Origin: Polaromonas sp.
Lineage (GTDB): Bacteria > Pseudomonadota > Gammaproteobacteria > Burkholderiales > Burkholderiaceae_C
Assembly: GCA_028292745.1 (NCBI GenBank)
Contig: JAQGLT010000149.1
Span: 1 to 40,209 of the forward strand
Reading direction: 5' to 3'
DNA: 40,209 bases
The position numbers and the translations under genes were made by a program. The notes beneath the pieces were generated by a model. That model made no database searches, was not told the DNA's origin, and saw only the letters and a list, made by a program, of their open reading frames with translations. Positions 22,701 through 31,553 of this stretch are shown piece after piece. Within the stretch, counting starts at the first letter, position 1; each line of letters begins with the position of its first letter.

Positions 22701-23366
22701 TTACGCCACGGGCCGCAGCCAGAGAATGCAGCGCTCAGCCTGCAGCCCTGGCACCTGCAGTTGTTCCACGTGAAACAACTCGATATTTTCGGGCAGCGCA
22801 TTCACTTCATCGGTGGGTTGCTTGCCCTTCATCGCCATCCAGACCCCGTCTGGCGCCAGCGCGCCGGCCGACCATTGCGTGAAATCCGCGAGCGACGCAA
22901 ACGCCCGGGAGCAGATCACGTCATGCGGCTGTGAAATAGACTCCACCCGCGCATGCAGGCCCGTGAGGTTCGGCAACTTGAGCGCCAGCGCCGCCTGCTT
23001 GATGAAAGCCGCTTTTTTGGCCACCGTGTCCACGCACGTCACCTTGACCGCCGGACAGCAGACAGCCATCACCACGCCCGGCAAGCCGGCACCCGAGCCG
23101 ACATCGAGCAGCCGGCTGGCCTGCGCCAGCCCGGCGCTGCGCAAATGGCGCTGCAAAGCGGGAACCGCCGCAAGGCTGTCGAGCAAATGATGCGTCATCA
23201 TTTCGGCAGGGTCTCGCACGGCGGTCAGGTTGTACACCTGGGTCCATTTGGCAATCAGCGCCTGGTAGGACAGCAGCTGGTCAATCTGCGCATCGTCCAG
23301 CGGCAGGCCCAGGGCCTCAAGCCCTTCAAGCAAGGTGGCTCGCAGGTTCACCTCAGCGCTTGCCAT
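22701..23366 (-). CDS. rsmG: 16S rRNA (guanine527-N7)-methyltransferase RsmG
   Basis: A 221-residue SAM-dependent methyltransferase (GidB fold). The SAM-binding loop is LLDVGSGAGLPG (residues about 86-97), followed by CVDTVAKKAAFIKQ and SRAFASLADF, typical of RsmG. It methylates G527 of 16S rRNA, and its loss gives low-level streptomycin resistance in other bacteria. The ATG at 23366 shares its A with the mnmG stop (TGATG), so the two are translationally coupled. A TTG one codon earlier is less likely. The gene contains a parS site (22762-22777), which encodes LFHVEQ. Confidence 0.96.
   Translation of the reverse strand: MASAEVNLRATLLEGLEALGLPLDDAQIDQLLSYQALIAKWTQVYNLTAVRDPAEMMTHHLLDSLAAVPALQRHLRSAGLAQASRLLDVGSGAGLPGVVMAVCCPAVKVTCVDTVAKKAAFIKQAALALKLPNLTGLHARVESISQPHDVICSRAFASLADFTQWSAGALAPDGVWMAMKGKQPTDEVNALPENIELFHVEQLQVPGLQAERCILWLRPVA
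22762..22777. promoter_or_regulatory. parS site 1 (in rsmG)
   Basis: TGTTCCACGTGAAACA fits the ParB consensus TGTTNCACGTGAAACA at every defined position. It lies in the coding sequence near the 3' end of rsmG. Confidence 0.93.
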
Positions 23367-25372
23367 CAAGCATCCACCTGCGCGGCGGCTTTGAGCGGAC
23401 CGCTGGTTTTCCAGAGGCTCTTTTTCAGATGCACCAGCAGCAGCGAAACCGTGGCCGGCGTGATGCCCTGGATGCGCGACGCCAGCCCCAGCGTTTCAGG
23501 CCGATACCTGGCAAGGGTCTGGCGCGCCTCAAAGCTCAGGGCCGTCACCTGCAGATAGTCCAGATCGGGGGGCAGCTTGAGGTTTTCATAATGCGATGCG
23601 CGCTCAACCTCCACTTTTTGCAGGTCGATGTAGCCGGCATACTTGGCGGTGATCTCAATCTGTTCGATCACGGTCTTCACCAGTTCGGTTGGCAAGTCGC
23701 CAAGTGCTGGTGTTTCACGTGAAACACCAGCATCGCCGGTCGGCAGCTCGGGATTTGCATATTTTCCGCCATCCAGCGACATCAATGCCGCGTAATCGAC
23801 ATCAGGGCGCCGCAGCAAGTCCGCAAAGTTGTATTCGCGCTCGATGGCCTTGCCGAGCACGCGCTCGGCCTCGCTGGCCGGCAGGTTGTTCGGATTGATC
23901 CAAAGGGCGCGCAAGCGCTGTGTTTCACGTGAAACAAGATCCCGTTTGCGGTTGAACGCATCCCAGCGGGCATCATCGACCAACCCCAGTTCGCGCCCTT
24001 TTTCGGTCAGCCGCGCATCGGCATTGTCTTCGCGCAGCATCAGGCGGAACTCGGCCCGGCTGGTGAACATGCGGTAGGGTTCGGTCACGCCCTTGGTGAT
24101 CAGGTCATCCACCAGCACCCCAAGATAGGCTTGGTCACGCCCGGGGCACCAGGCATCCTGGCCCTGGCACTGCAGCGCGGCATTAACGCCGGCAAACATG
24201 CCCTGGGCCGCTGCTTCCTCGTAGCCGGTCGTGCCATTGATCTGTCCGGCGAAAAAAAGGCCTGCCACGGCCCGGGTTTCAAAACTGGTCTTCAGGGAGC
24301 GAGGGTCAAAGTAGTCGTATTCAATCGCATAGCCAGGCCGCAGAATGTGGGCGTTTTCCATGCCGGCCATGGACCGCACCAACTCGTATTGCACATCAAA
24401 GGGCAGGCTGGTCGAGATGCCGTTGGGGTAGATCTCGTGGGTCGTCAGGCCTTCGGGCTCCAGGAAGACCTGGTGGCTGTCCTTGCCCGCGAAGCGGTTG
24501 ATCTTGTCCTCCACGCTCGGGCAGTAGCGCGGGCCCACGCCGTCGATTTTTCCGGTGAACATCGGGCTGCGGTCAAAACCCGCGCGGATGATGTCGTGGG
24601 TGCGTTCATTGGTATGGGTGATCCAGCACGGCATCTGCTGCGGGTGGGCAACAACGCCGCCCATGAAGCTGAAGACCGGCACCGGGCCCGCTGCGCCGCC
24701 CGGCATGCCGTCGCCCGGCTGCACGGCGCACTTGCTGAAATCGATGGTGCGCCCGTCGATGCGCGGCGGCGTGCCGGTTTTCAGGCGCCCCTGCGGCAGC
24801 TTCAACTCTTTCAGGCGGGCACTCAACGACACGGCGGGCGGGTCGCCGGCGCGGCCGGCCGGGTAGGTGTTCATGCCCACATGAATCCTGCCGTCCAGAA
24901 ACGTTCCGGCGGTCAGCACCACGGTGCGGGAGCGAAACTTGATGCCGACCTGCGTCACCGCGCCGACGACCCGGTCGCCCACCACCATCAGGTCGTCCAC
25001 CGCCTGCTGGAACAGCCACAGGTTGGGCTGGTTCTCGATCATCCGGCGAATCGCCGCCTTGTACAAAATGCGGTCGGCCTGCGCCCGCGTGGCGCGCACG
25101 GCCGGGCCCTTGCTGGAGTTGAGAATGCGGAACTGGAGGCCGGACTCGTCGGTGGCCAGCGCCATCGCGCCGCCCATCGCATCGACCTCCTTCACCAGAT
25201 GGCCTTTGCCGATGCCGCCAATCGACGGGTTGCAGCTCATCTGGCCAAGGGTTTCGATGTTGTGGGTCAGCAGCAGCGTCTTGCAGCCCATGCGGCTGGC
25301 CGCCAGCGCGGCCTCGGTGCCGGCATGGCCGCCACCGACCACGATCACGTCAAATTCCTGGGGGTAAAACAT
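23366..25372 (-). CDS. mnmG: tRNA uridine-5-carboxymethylaminomethyl modification enzyme MnmG (GidA)
   Basis: A 668-residue FAD protein. The dinucleotide-binding motif [12 protein letters not shown] begins at residue 11. GidA signatures follow: [25 protein letters not shown] and [12 protein letters not shown]. The C-terminal helical domain has the MnmE-binding YAGYIDLQ region. With MnmE it installs the cmnm5 group at wobble U34 of several tRNAs. The ATG at 25372 has GAGG about 10 bases upstream; an in-frame TTG lies three codons earlier. It starts 5 bases after the vapC stop. Two parS sites (23711 and 23921) lie inside, both read in frame as VSRET. It is about 40 residues longer than the E. 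coli enzyme, partly because of the segments around the parS sites (inference). Confidence 0.97.
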   Translation of the reverse strand: MFYPQEFDVIVVGGGHAGTEAALAASRMGCKTLLLTHNIETLGQMSCNPSIGGIGKGHLVKEVDAMGGAMALATDESGLQFRILNSSKGPAVRATRAQADRILYKAAIRRMIENQPNLWLFQQAVDDLMVVGDRVVGAVTQVGIKFRSRTVVLTAGTFLDGRIHVGMNTYPAGRAGDPPAVSLSARLKELKLPQGRLKTGTPPRIDGRTIDFSKCAVQPGDGMPGGAAGPVPVFSFMGGVVAHPQQMPCWITHTNERTHDIIRAGFDRSPMFTGKIDGVGPRYCPSVEDKINRFAGKDSHQVFLEPEGLTTHEIYPNGISTSLPFDVQYELVRSMAGMENAHILRPGYAIEYDYFDPRSLKTSFETRAVAGLFFAGQINGTTGYEEAAAQGMFAGVNAALQCQGQDAWCPGRDQAYLGVLVDDLITKGVTEPYRMFTSRAEFRLMLREDNADARLTEKGRELGLVDDARWDAFNRKRDLVSRETQRLRALWINPNNLPASEAERVLGKAIEREYNFADLLRRPDVDYAALMSLDGGKYANPELPTGDAGVSRETPALGDLPTELVKTVIEQIEITAKYAGYIDLQKVEVERASHYENLKLPPDLDYLQVTALSFEARQTLARYRPETLGLASRIQGITPATVSLLLVHLKKSLWKTSGPLKAAAQVDA
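23711..23726. promoter_or_regulatory. parS site 2 (in mnmG)
   Basis: TGTTTCACGTGAAACA is a perfect 16-bp palindrome and a perfect parS match. It is read by mnmG as VSRET. Confidence 0.96.
23921..23936. promoter_or_regulatory. parS site 3 (in mnmG)
   Basis: TGTTTCACGTGAAACA is identical to site 2 and lies 210 bases from it, in the same mnmG reading frame (VSRET again). Confidence 0.96.
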
Positions 25373-25377
25373 ATATA

Positions 25378-25797
25378 TCAAGCCTCTATCAGTTCGGTTT
25401 TCAGGCCGGCGGCTTGCGCCGCCAGAGCCTGCTTGCGGTCAGCGGTGACAAACAGGTCAACCCGGGCCACCTGGGCGGTGCCGATGTGCAGCGCATCCAT
25501 GACACGCATGCGGTGGTGCGCCATGACGCCGATCGCCAGCGCTTCGATTTCAGGGCTGATCGGCCAGACCTCGAAGTCAATGAAGTCCTGCACCACTTCG
25601 CGCATGGCATGGGCGTACTGGTCCAGGTCAATCGAATGGTCATGCACCTCGCGGCTCAGGCTGGAGGCAATTTCCACCTTGCAGTGCGCCGCCAGCACCA
25701 CCCGGTCGGCCGACAGCAGCAGCCGCTCGACCGTGTCATGGCCGCTTTCCCGCTTGTAGCGCTTGGCAATGGCCGAAGAATCGAGCAACAGCTTCAT
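25378..25797 (-). CDS. vapC: VapC-type PIN-domain toxin
   Basis: The 139-residue protein is a single PIN domain with all four acidic residues of the RNase site: D6 (LLLDSSA), E42 (KVEIASS), D101 (MDALHIGTA) and D120 (VTAD). VapC toxins cut tRNA or rRNA and are held inactive by the paired antitoxin. The ATG at 25797 lies one base after the antitoxin stop (TGACATG), so the two are coupled. The frame is open upstream but that part overlaps the antitoxin gene. Its stop lies 5 bases before the mnmG start, so read-through into mnmG is expected. Confidence 0.9.
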   Translation of the reverse strand: MKLLLDSSAIAKRYKRESGHDTVERLLLSADRVVLAAHCKVEIASSLSREVHDHSIDLDQYAHAMREVVQDFIDFEVWPISPEIEALAIGVMAHHRMRVMDALHIGTAQVARVDLFVTADRKQALAAQAAGLKTELIEA

Positions 25798-25798
25798 G

Positions 25799-26047
25799 TC
25801 AATACCGCGTGCTTTCGCGCTCTTCGATGACCAGCTGCGCCAGCGTCTTGCCGTCGGCCCGCTGGTACTCCAGGGGCTGGATGGAGCGCTTCCAGCTCGG
25901 GATTTTTTCCGGCGTGGCGGGCGTGGCGGGCACCAGGTCGGCCACCGGCTTGCCATGGCGCAGGATGCGCACGGTTTCGCCATGCTCGACCCTGTCGATC
26001 ATGGCCGAGGCATTGGCGCGAAATTCGCTTAACGAGACGGTGTGCAT
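25799..26047 (-). CDS. Phd/YefM-type antitoxin (VapB role)
   Basis: 82 residues: HTVSLSEFRANASAMIDRV opens the Phd/YefM DNA-binding fold, then GETVRILRHGKPVADLVP, and the last about 30 residues (SWKRSIQPLEYQRADGKTLA) should wrap the toxin. I chose the ATG at 26047 because the upstream residues would be encoded by the operator-like TTTTGTACA repeats; ATGs at 26077 and 26095 are alternatives. The pair most likely represses its own promoter, as in other type II modules. The antitoxin belongs to the Phd class though the toxin is a PIN protein, a known mix. Confidence 0.85.
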   Translation of the reverse strand: MHTVSLSEFRANASAMIDRVEHGETVRILRHGKPVADLVPATPATPEKIPSWKRSIQPLEYQRADGKTLAQLVIEERESTRY

Positions 26048-26049
26048 TG

Positions 26050-26080
26050 TTTTGTACAAAATAGTAGTTTTGTACATTTT
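26050..26080 (-). promoter_or_regulatory. Operator/promoter of the toxin-antitoxin operon
   Basis: TTTTGTACAAAA (26050-26061) is a perfect 12-bp palindrome. TTTTGTACA recurs at 26068-26076, 18 bases further. The stretch is AT-rich in an otherwise GC-rich region and abuts the antitoxin start, as expected for an autorepression site. On the minus strand TACTAT between the two repeats could be a -10 box. Confidence 0.6.
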
Positions 26081-26210
26081 ATCGGTTCTTGGCATGGCGC
26101 CCAGGGCAGGGCGTCCGACCCCGTTGTCTGTGATGAAATCGGCTTTTTAGAGGCAAGCGATGCTGCCGCCGCCAGGTCGGCTGGCGCAAAATGCATCCTG
26201 ACCGCCTGGA

Positions 26211-26274
26211 TGCTCCTTTTTTGATAGCTAGTTGCGCTGATGGCTATTGCGCTGGCGGCCTGTTTGGCATTAAA
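26211..26274 (-). repeat. Core-type intergenic repeat
   Basis: TGCTCCTTTTTTGATAGCTA, then GTTGCGCTGA and ATTGCGCTGGCGGCCTG: the core of the repeat family in the orientation of copies B and C. It lies in the 323-bp gap between the toxin-antitoxin operon and bktB, which otherwise shows only the bktB ribosome-binding site. Confidence 0.6.
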
Positions 26275-26370
26275 TAATGCATGGCGGCGCCCCGGTATGG
26301 CTCACGCCCTGTCAGCCCGATGTAGCCAAACCGGTTCACACTACTGGCTGCTTTAACCCTGGAGATTGTC

Positions 26371-27555
26371 ATGACCCGAGAAGTAGTCGTTGTCAGCGGT
26401 GTGCGCACCGCCATTGGAACCTTCGGCGGCAGCCTGAAGGACACGCCGCCCATCGAGCTGGCCACGCTGGTGGTGCGCGAGTCGCTGGCGCGCGCCGGCG
26501 TCGAAGGCAAGGACGTCGGCCATGTGGTGTTCGGCCATGTGGTCAACACCGAGCCCCGGGACATGTATTTGTCGCGCGTGGCGGCCCTCAACGGCGGCTG
26601 CGGCGAAGGCACGCCGGCCTTCAACGTCAACCGGCTGTGCGGCTCCGGGCTGCAGGCCATCGTCTCGGCGAGCCAGTCCATTTTGCTCGGCGACACCGAC
26701 GTCGCCATCGGCGGCGGCGCCGAGTGCATGAGCCGCGCACCGTACGCCAGCCTGGCCACGCGCTTTGGCGCGCGCATGGGCGACAGCAAGCTGGTCGACA
26801 TGATGGTGGGCGCGCTGCAGGACCCGTTTCACACCATCCACATGGGCGTGACGGCCGAGAACATCGCGGCCAAGTGGGGCATCAGCCGCGAGGAGCAGGA
26901 CGCGCTGGCCGCCGAAAGCCACAACCGCGCCCAGCGCGCCATCGAGGGCGGGCGCTTCAAGGAGCAGATCGTCCCGGTGATGCTCAAAAGCCGCAAGGGC
27001 GAGGTGGCATACGAGGTGGACGAGCACTACCGGCCCAACTGCACGGCGGCCGACATGGCCAAGCTCAAGCCTGTTTTCGCCAAGGAAAACGGCACCGTGA
27101 CCGCCGGCAACGCCTCGGGCATCAACGACGCGGCCGCAGCCGTGGTGCTGATGGAAGCCGGCGCGGCCAAGGCGCGGGGCTTGGCGCCGCTGGCCCGGCT
27201 GGTGGCCTATGCCCATGCCGGCGTGGACCCGAAATACATGGGCATCGGCCCGGTGCCGGCCACGCAGATGGCGCTGAAAAAAGCCGGCTTGACGGTCAAC
27301 GACCTGGACGTGATCGAGGCCAACGAGGCGTTTGCCGCGCAGGCCTGCGCGGTCAGCCGCGACCTGGGGCTGGACCCGGCCAAGGTCAACCCCAACGGCT
27401 CGGGCATCTCGCTGGGCCACCCGATCGGCGCCACGGGCGCGCTGATCACGGTCAAGGCGCTGCACGAGCTCAAGCGCATCGGGGGCCGCTACGCCCTGGT
27501 GACGATGTGCATCGGCGGCGGGCAGGGCATCGCGGCGATCTTCGAGCGGGTCTGA
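26371..27555 (+). CDS. bktB: Beta-ketothiolase / acetyl-CoA C-acyltransferase BktB
   Basis: A 394-residue thiolase closely resembling Cupriavidus necator BktB from its first residues (MTREVVVVSGVRTAIGTFGG) to its last (CIGGGQGIAAIFER). The catalytic residues are C90 (VNRLCGSG), H350 (SLGHPIGATGA) and C380 (MCIGGGQG). It condenses or cleaves acetyl-CoA with acyl-CoA, and in C. necator it supplies 3-ketovaleryl-CoA for polyhydroxyalkanoate and also serves fatty-acid breakdown. GGAG lies 6 bases upstream of the ATG. The deacylase and Pat-like genes follow on the same strand after 242 bases that include a hairpin with a T-run, so they may be separate units. Confidence 0.95.
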   Translation: MTREVVVVSGVRTAIGTFGGSLKDTPPIELATLVVRESLARAGVEGKDVGHVVFGHVVNTEPRDMYLSRVAALNGGCGEGTPAFNVNRLCGSGLQAIVSASQSILLGDTDVAIGGGAECMSRAPYASLATRFGARMGDSKLVDMMVGALQDPFHTIHMGVTAENIAAKWGISREEQDALAAESHNRAQRAIEGGRFKEQIVPVMLKSRKGEVAYEVDEHYRPNCTAADMAKLKPVFAKENGTVTAGNASGINDAAAAVVLMEAGAAKARGLAPLARLVAYAHAGVDPKYMGIGPVPATQMALKKAGLTVNDLDVIEANEAFAAQACAVSRDLGLDPAKVNPNGSGISLGHPIGATGALITVKALHELKRIGGRYALVTMCIGGGQGIAAIFERV

Positions 27556-27575
27556 ACGGCTGGCGTGCCCCTGGT

Positions 27576-27640
27576 TTGCTACTTTATTGATAGCTGTTTG
27601 CGCAGTCCTGGCGTGCGCCAGAGGCACTTTTTACTTGAAT
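27576..27640 (-). repeat. Core-type intergenic repeat with terminator-like hairpin
   Basis: TTGCTACTTTATTGATAGCT, GTTTGCGCA and TGCGCCAGAGGCACTTTTTA match the family core in reverse orientation. Its CTGGCG-tg-CGCCAG stem (27608-27621) and the following TTTTT could end bktB transcription, so this member may have been co-opted as a terminator. Confidence 0.6.
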
Positions 27641-27797
27641 CCAGGTCACTGTTCAGGCCGGCGAATGAACCCTGTGTTCGCTTCCGTACCACTCCTTGCC
27701 CGGCCGGAAAGAAGCAAGACAAACACCGGCCAGCAGGCCTAGACTGGCAAACGCATCCGGCTTGAGCCGCCGGAGCGTTTTCAAGGAGACAACCCCC

Positions 27798-28724
27798 ATG
27801 CTGCCCGCCTACATCACCCATGCCGACTGCGCCCGCCACGAGATGGGCGCGGACCACCCCGAATGCCCGGACCGGCTGGGTGCCATCAACGACATGCTGC
27901 TGCTCAAGGGCCTGCTCGACTACATGCAGCCCTGCGACGCCCCGCTGGCCACACCCGAGCAGCTGGCCCATGCGCATGCATCGGCGTATGTCAGCGAACT
28001 CATGGCGTCTTCCCCGGCCGAAGGCTACCGCAAGGTGGACCCCGACACCGACATGTGCCCGTTCACCGTGCAGGCGGCCTTGCGCGCCGCCGGCGCGGCG
28101 GTGCTGGCGACCGACCTGGTGCTGGCAGGCCAGGCGCCCAGCGCTTTTTGCTGCGTGCGCCCGCCCGGCCACCATGCCGAAAGGGCGGCGGCCATGGGGT
28201 TTTGTTTTTTCAACAACGTGGCGGTCGGCATCCGCCATGCGCTGACCCAGCACGGCCTTGAGCGGGTGGCGCTGATCGATTTCGACGTGCACCATGGCAA
28301 CGGCAGCGAAGACATTTTTTGCGGCGACGAACGGGTGCTGATGTGCTCGATCTTCGGGCAGGGCATCTACCCGTTCAGCGGCGACAAGGCCCTCGGCCCC
28401 GGCATGGTCAACGTCGGGCTGCCGCCGTGTTCGGGCAGCGAGCGGTTGCGCGAAGCCGTCACCACGCGCTGGCTGCCCGCGCTGGATGAATTCAAGCCCG
28501 AGCTCATCTATGTATCGGCCGGCTTCGACGGCCACCGCGAGGACGACATGGGCAACCTGGCGCTGGTCGAGGCCGACTACGAATGGGTCACCCGGCAGAT
28601 CATGGCGGTGGCACGCCGGCATTGCCGAGGCCGCGTCATCTCGTGCCTGGAAGGCGGCTATGCCCTCAGCGCGCTGGCGCGCAGCGCGGCGGCGCATGTC
28701 AAGGTGCTGATCGGCGCCGACTGA
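27798..28724 (+). CDS. Histone-deacetylase-family (AcuC/AphA-like) deacylase
   Basis: A 308-residue class II-type HDAC fold. Catalytic residues are visible: tandem H125-H126 (RPPGHHAE), zinc ligands D163 and H165 (DFDVHHGNG) and D244 (AGFDGH), and Y288 in LEGGY. Bacterial members remove acetyl groups from acetyl-CoA synthetase (AcuC), acetylpolyamines (AphA) or other substrates. I chose the ATG at 27798 because AAGGAGA lies about 8 bases upstream. A Pat-like acetyltransferase follows after 73 bases, so a protein-lysine target is more likely than polyamine; that is inference from context. Confidence 0.92.
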   Translation: MLPAYITHADCARHEMGADHPECPDRLGAINDMLLLKGLLDYMQPCDAPLATPEQLAHAHASAYVSELMASSPAEGYRKVDPDTDMCPFTVQAALRAAGAAVLATDLVLAGQAPSAFCCVRPPGHHAERAAAMGFCFFNNVAVGIRHALTQHGLERVALIDFDVHHGNGSEDIFCGDERVLMCSIFGQGIYPFSGDKALGPGMVNVGLPPCSGSERLREAVTTRWLPALDEFKPELIYVSAGFDGHREDDMGNLALVEADYEWVTRQIMAVARRHCRGRVISCLEGGYALSALARSAAAHVKVLIGAD

Positions 28725-28797
28725 TGCGGCGCTTCATCCGATGCCAGCCGCCACCGCCATTCTTTCCCCCTTGAATGACAACGCAAGGAAATTCCCC

Positions 28798-31488
28798 ATG
28801 GACAAACACTACCTCACGCCGCTGTTCGCCCCCGAGTCCATCGTGGTCTTTGCCGGCCAGGCCGATGCCCCGGACAGCCTGACGCCGCGCGCCAGGGCGC
28901 TGCACCGGGCCCTGGGCGCGCAGCCCTACACCGGCACGCTGCGGTTCCTGGACATCCGCACCAGCAGCGGCACGCTGGCGGACCTGGCGCGCACAGGCGC
29001 CGACCTGGCCATCATCGCGCTGCCGCCGGCCGACATGCCGGGGGCGCTGGAAATCGCGGGCCGCATGAACTGCCGCAGCGCGCTGGTGATGTCCAGCGGA
29101 CTGTCCGCCGACGATGCCGCCCGGCTGCACAAGATTGCCCGCCGCGAAGGCATTTTTCTGCTCGGGCCCAACGGCCTGGGCCTGCAGCGGCCGCCGCTGC
29201 AGCTCAATGCCAGCGCCGCCGGGCCGCTGGCCCGGCCGGGCTCGCTGGCGCTGGTGTCGCAGTCGGGCGCGCTGACCGCCTCCATCCTGGACTGGGCCGG
29301 CAACAACGGCGTGGGCTTTTCCTCGGTCGTGTCGCTCGGCCCGCATGCGTCGGTCGACGCGGCCCAGGTGCTCGATTTCCTGGCCAATGACCGCGCGACC
29401 CAGAGCATCGTGGTCTATCTCGAAGGAATTTCCAGCGCCCGCCGGTTCATGAGCGCCCTGCGCTCGGCGGCCAACGCCAAGCCGGTGGTCGTGCTCAAGG
29501 CCGGCCGCCAGCCTGCCGGCAACGAGGCGGCGCAAACCCACAGCGGCGCCATCGTGGGCAGCGACGACGTGTTCGATGCCGCCTTGCGCCGCGCCGGGGC
29601 GGTGCGGGTGCGCTCCTTCGTGCAGCTGTTTTCAGCCGCCAAGTGCCTGGCGTCGCGGTACCGGCCGGTCGGGCGCCGGCTGGCCATCGTCACCAACGGC
29701 GGCGGCCCCGGCGTGCTGGCGGCCGACTGGGTCAATGAAATCGGGCTGGCGCTGGGCAAGCTGTCGCCCGACTCGGCAAGCGCCCTGCAGCAGCAGTTGC
29801 CCGAGCAGGCGTCGCTGGCCGACCTGATCGACCTGTCGGAAGAGGCCACGGCGGCGCACTACAAGCTCGCGATCGAAGCGGCGGGCCAGGACCGGCAGAT
29901 CGACGGCGTGCTGACCATCTATTCGCCGAAGGAGGGCGTCGATCCGGCCGAGGTCGCGCGGGCGCTGGCCGAGGTCAGGCGCGCCATGGGCAAGCCGCTG
30001 CTGTCGTGCTGGATGGGTGATGCGGCGGTCGTGGCCGGGCGCGGCATTCTGAACGACGCGGCGATTCCGACCTTCCGCACGCCCGAGGCGGCGGTCGGCG
30101 CCTTCGGCAACATCGCCGCGTTCTACCAGAACCAGCAGCTGCTCCAGCAAACCCCGCCGCCGCTGTCCACGCTGGCCAAGCCCGACATCGAAGGCGCCCG
30201 GCTGGTCATCGAGAACGTGCTGGCCGAGCGCCGCACGGTGCTGACCGAGATGGAGTCCAAGACGCTGCTGTCGGCATTTCACATTCCGGTCACCCAGACC
30301 ATCCTGGCGCGCAACGCCAACGAGGCCATGATGATCGCCACGCAGCTGGGCTTTCCGGTGGCGCTCAAGATCGACTCGCCCGACATTTCCCACAAGTCCG
30401 ATGTCGAGGGCGTGGCGCTCAACCTGCCCAATGCCGCCGGCGTGCGCGACGCCTACACAGGCATGATGCAGGCCGTCACCCGCCTGCGCCCCCAGGCGCG
30501 CATCAACGGCATCACGGTGCAGACCATGGCGCGCGCCCGGCGCGGCCGCGAGGTCTGCGTCGGACTGGTCACCGACGAGCCGTTCGGCCCGGTGATTGCC
30601 TTCGGCGCCGGCGGCACGATGATCGAGCTGATCAACGACCGGGCGATGGAGCTGCCGCCGCTCAACCAGTTTCTGGCCCGGCACCTGATCGAACGCGCGC
30701 GCGTGGCGAAAACGCTGGGCGAGTGGCGCGGCGCCCCGGCGGTCAACCGCGATGCGCTGGAGCAGGTGCTGCTGCGCGTGTCGGAAATGGTGTGCGAGCT
30801 GCCCCAGCTGCGCGAGATGGACATCAATCCGATCATCGTGGACGAATCCGGCGCGGTGGCGGTCGATGCCCGCATCGTCATCGACCATGCGCCGCAGACG
30901 GCCAGCGGCGCCAACACGTACAGCCACCTGGCCATCCTGCCGTATCCGGCGCGCTACGAGCAGGTCTGGCCCCTGCGCGGCGGCGGCGAATACACGGTGC
31001 GGCCGATCCACCCCGACGATGCGCAGATGCTCAAGGAGATGATGCAGCACCTCTCGCCCGAAAGCCGCTATTTCCGCTTCGTGTCGTCCATGGTCGAGCT
31101 GCCGCCGGCCATGCTGGCGCGCTTCACGCTGATCGACTACGACCGGGAAATGGCGCTGGTGGCCGTGTTCAAAGCAAGCCAGGCCGGGCCGGGCGGGAAC
31201 GCCACCGCCACGGAGCGAATCGTCGGCGTTTCACGCTACATCACCAACCCCGACCAGTCGAGCTGCGAGTTTTCGCTGGTGGTGACCGACGATTTCAGCG
31301 GCAAGGGCCTGGGCTCGCGGCTGATGCTCAGCATCATGGACGTGGCCCGTGAAAAAGGCCTTGCCGAGATCCAGGGGCTGGTGCTGACCCAGAATGCCGC
31401 CATGCTCAAGCTCATGAAAAGCCTGGGCTACACCGTCAAGCCCTATGCCGAAGACCCGGATTTCAGGCTGGTGACGCATGCGTTGTAG
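28798..31488 (+). CDS. Pat/PatZ-like protein acetyltransferase: NDP-forming acyl-CoA synthetase fused to GNAT
   Basis: An 896-residue fusion. Domains in order: CoA-binding Rossmann part (about 5-130), succinyl-CoA-ligase-like flavodoxin domains (about 145-460, with VSQSGALTASI and THSGAIVGSDDVFDAA), an ATP-grasp domain (about 480-700, with GFPVALKIDSP) and a C-terminal GNAT domain (about 730-896, with YTVRPIHPDD and GLGSRLM). This is the layout of Salmonella Pat and E. coli PatZ, which acetylate acetyl-CoA synthetase. H248 in THSGA stands where NDP-forming synthetases have their phosphorylated His. AAGGAA lies 7 bases before the ATG. With the deacylase gene directly upstream it forms an acetylation writer-eraser pair. 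Confidence 0.93.
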   Translation: MDKHYLTPLFAPESIVVFAGQADAPDSLTPRARALHRALGAQPYTGTLRFLDIRTSSGTLADLARTGADLAIIALPPADMPGALEIAGRMNCRSALVMSSGLSADDAARLHKIARREGIFLLGPNGLGLQRPPLQLNASAAGPLARPGSLALVSQSGALTASILDWAGNNGVGFSSVVSLGPHASVDAAQVLDFLANDRATQSIVVYLEGISSARRFMSALRSAANAKPVVVLKAGRQPAGNEAAQTHSGAIVGSDDVFDAALRRAGAVRVRSFVQLFSAAKCLASRYRPVGRRLAIVTNGGGPGVLAADWVNEIGLALGKLSPDSASALQQQLPEQASLADLIDLSEEATAAHYKLAIEAAGQDRQIDGVLTIYSPKEGVDPAEVARALAEVRRAMGKPLLSCWMGDAAVVAGRGILNDAAIPTFRTPEAAVGAFGNIAAFYQNQQLLQQTPPPLSTLAKPDIEGARLVIENVLAERRTVLTEMESKTLLSAFHIPVTQTILARNANEAMMIATQLGFPVALKIDSPDISHKSDVEGVALNLPNAAGVRDAYTGMMQAVTRLRPQARINGITVQTMARARRGREVCVGLVTDEPFGPVIAFGAGGTMIELINDRAMELPPLNQFLARHLIERARVAKTLGEWRGAPAVNRDALEQVLLRVSEMVCELPQLREMDINPIIVDESGAVAVDARIVIDHAPQTASGANTYSHLAILPYPARYEQVWPLRGGGEYTVRPIHPDDAQMLKEMMQHLSPESRYFRFVSSMVELPPAMLARFTLIDYDREMALVAVFKASQAGPGGNATATERIVGVSRYITNPDQSSCEFSLVVTDDFSGKGLGSRLMLSIMDVAREKGLAEIQGLVLTQNAAMLKLMKSLGYTVKPYAEDPDFRLVTHAL

Positions 31489-31553
31489 AAGAAGAGGAGG
31501 TGGCTGGCCTGAAGCGGCATGGCGTACGTCGAACTTGCCTGCCGGCGGCATCG

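Noticed and set aside
24131..25759. A 542-codon open frame on the plus strand antisense to mnmG and vapC
   Set aside because: Both genes on the minus strand are unmistakable, and the antisense product (rich in His, Arg, Ala, Gly) is what GC-rich reverse frames give. The same applies to long antisense frames at 504-1592, 2073-3572 and 29632-31050.
25378..25983. A 201-codon version of the PIN toxin starting at 25983
   Set aside because: The first 62 residues overlap the antitoxin gene in another frame and do not match the PIN fold, which begins at the ATG at 25797.
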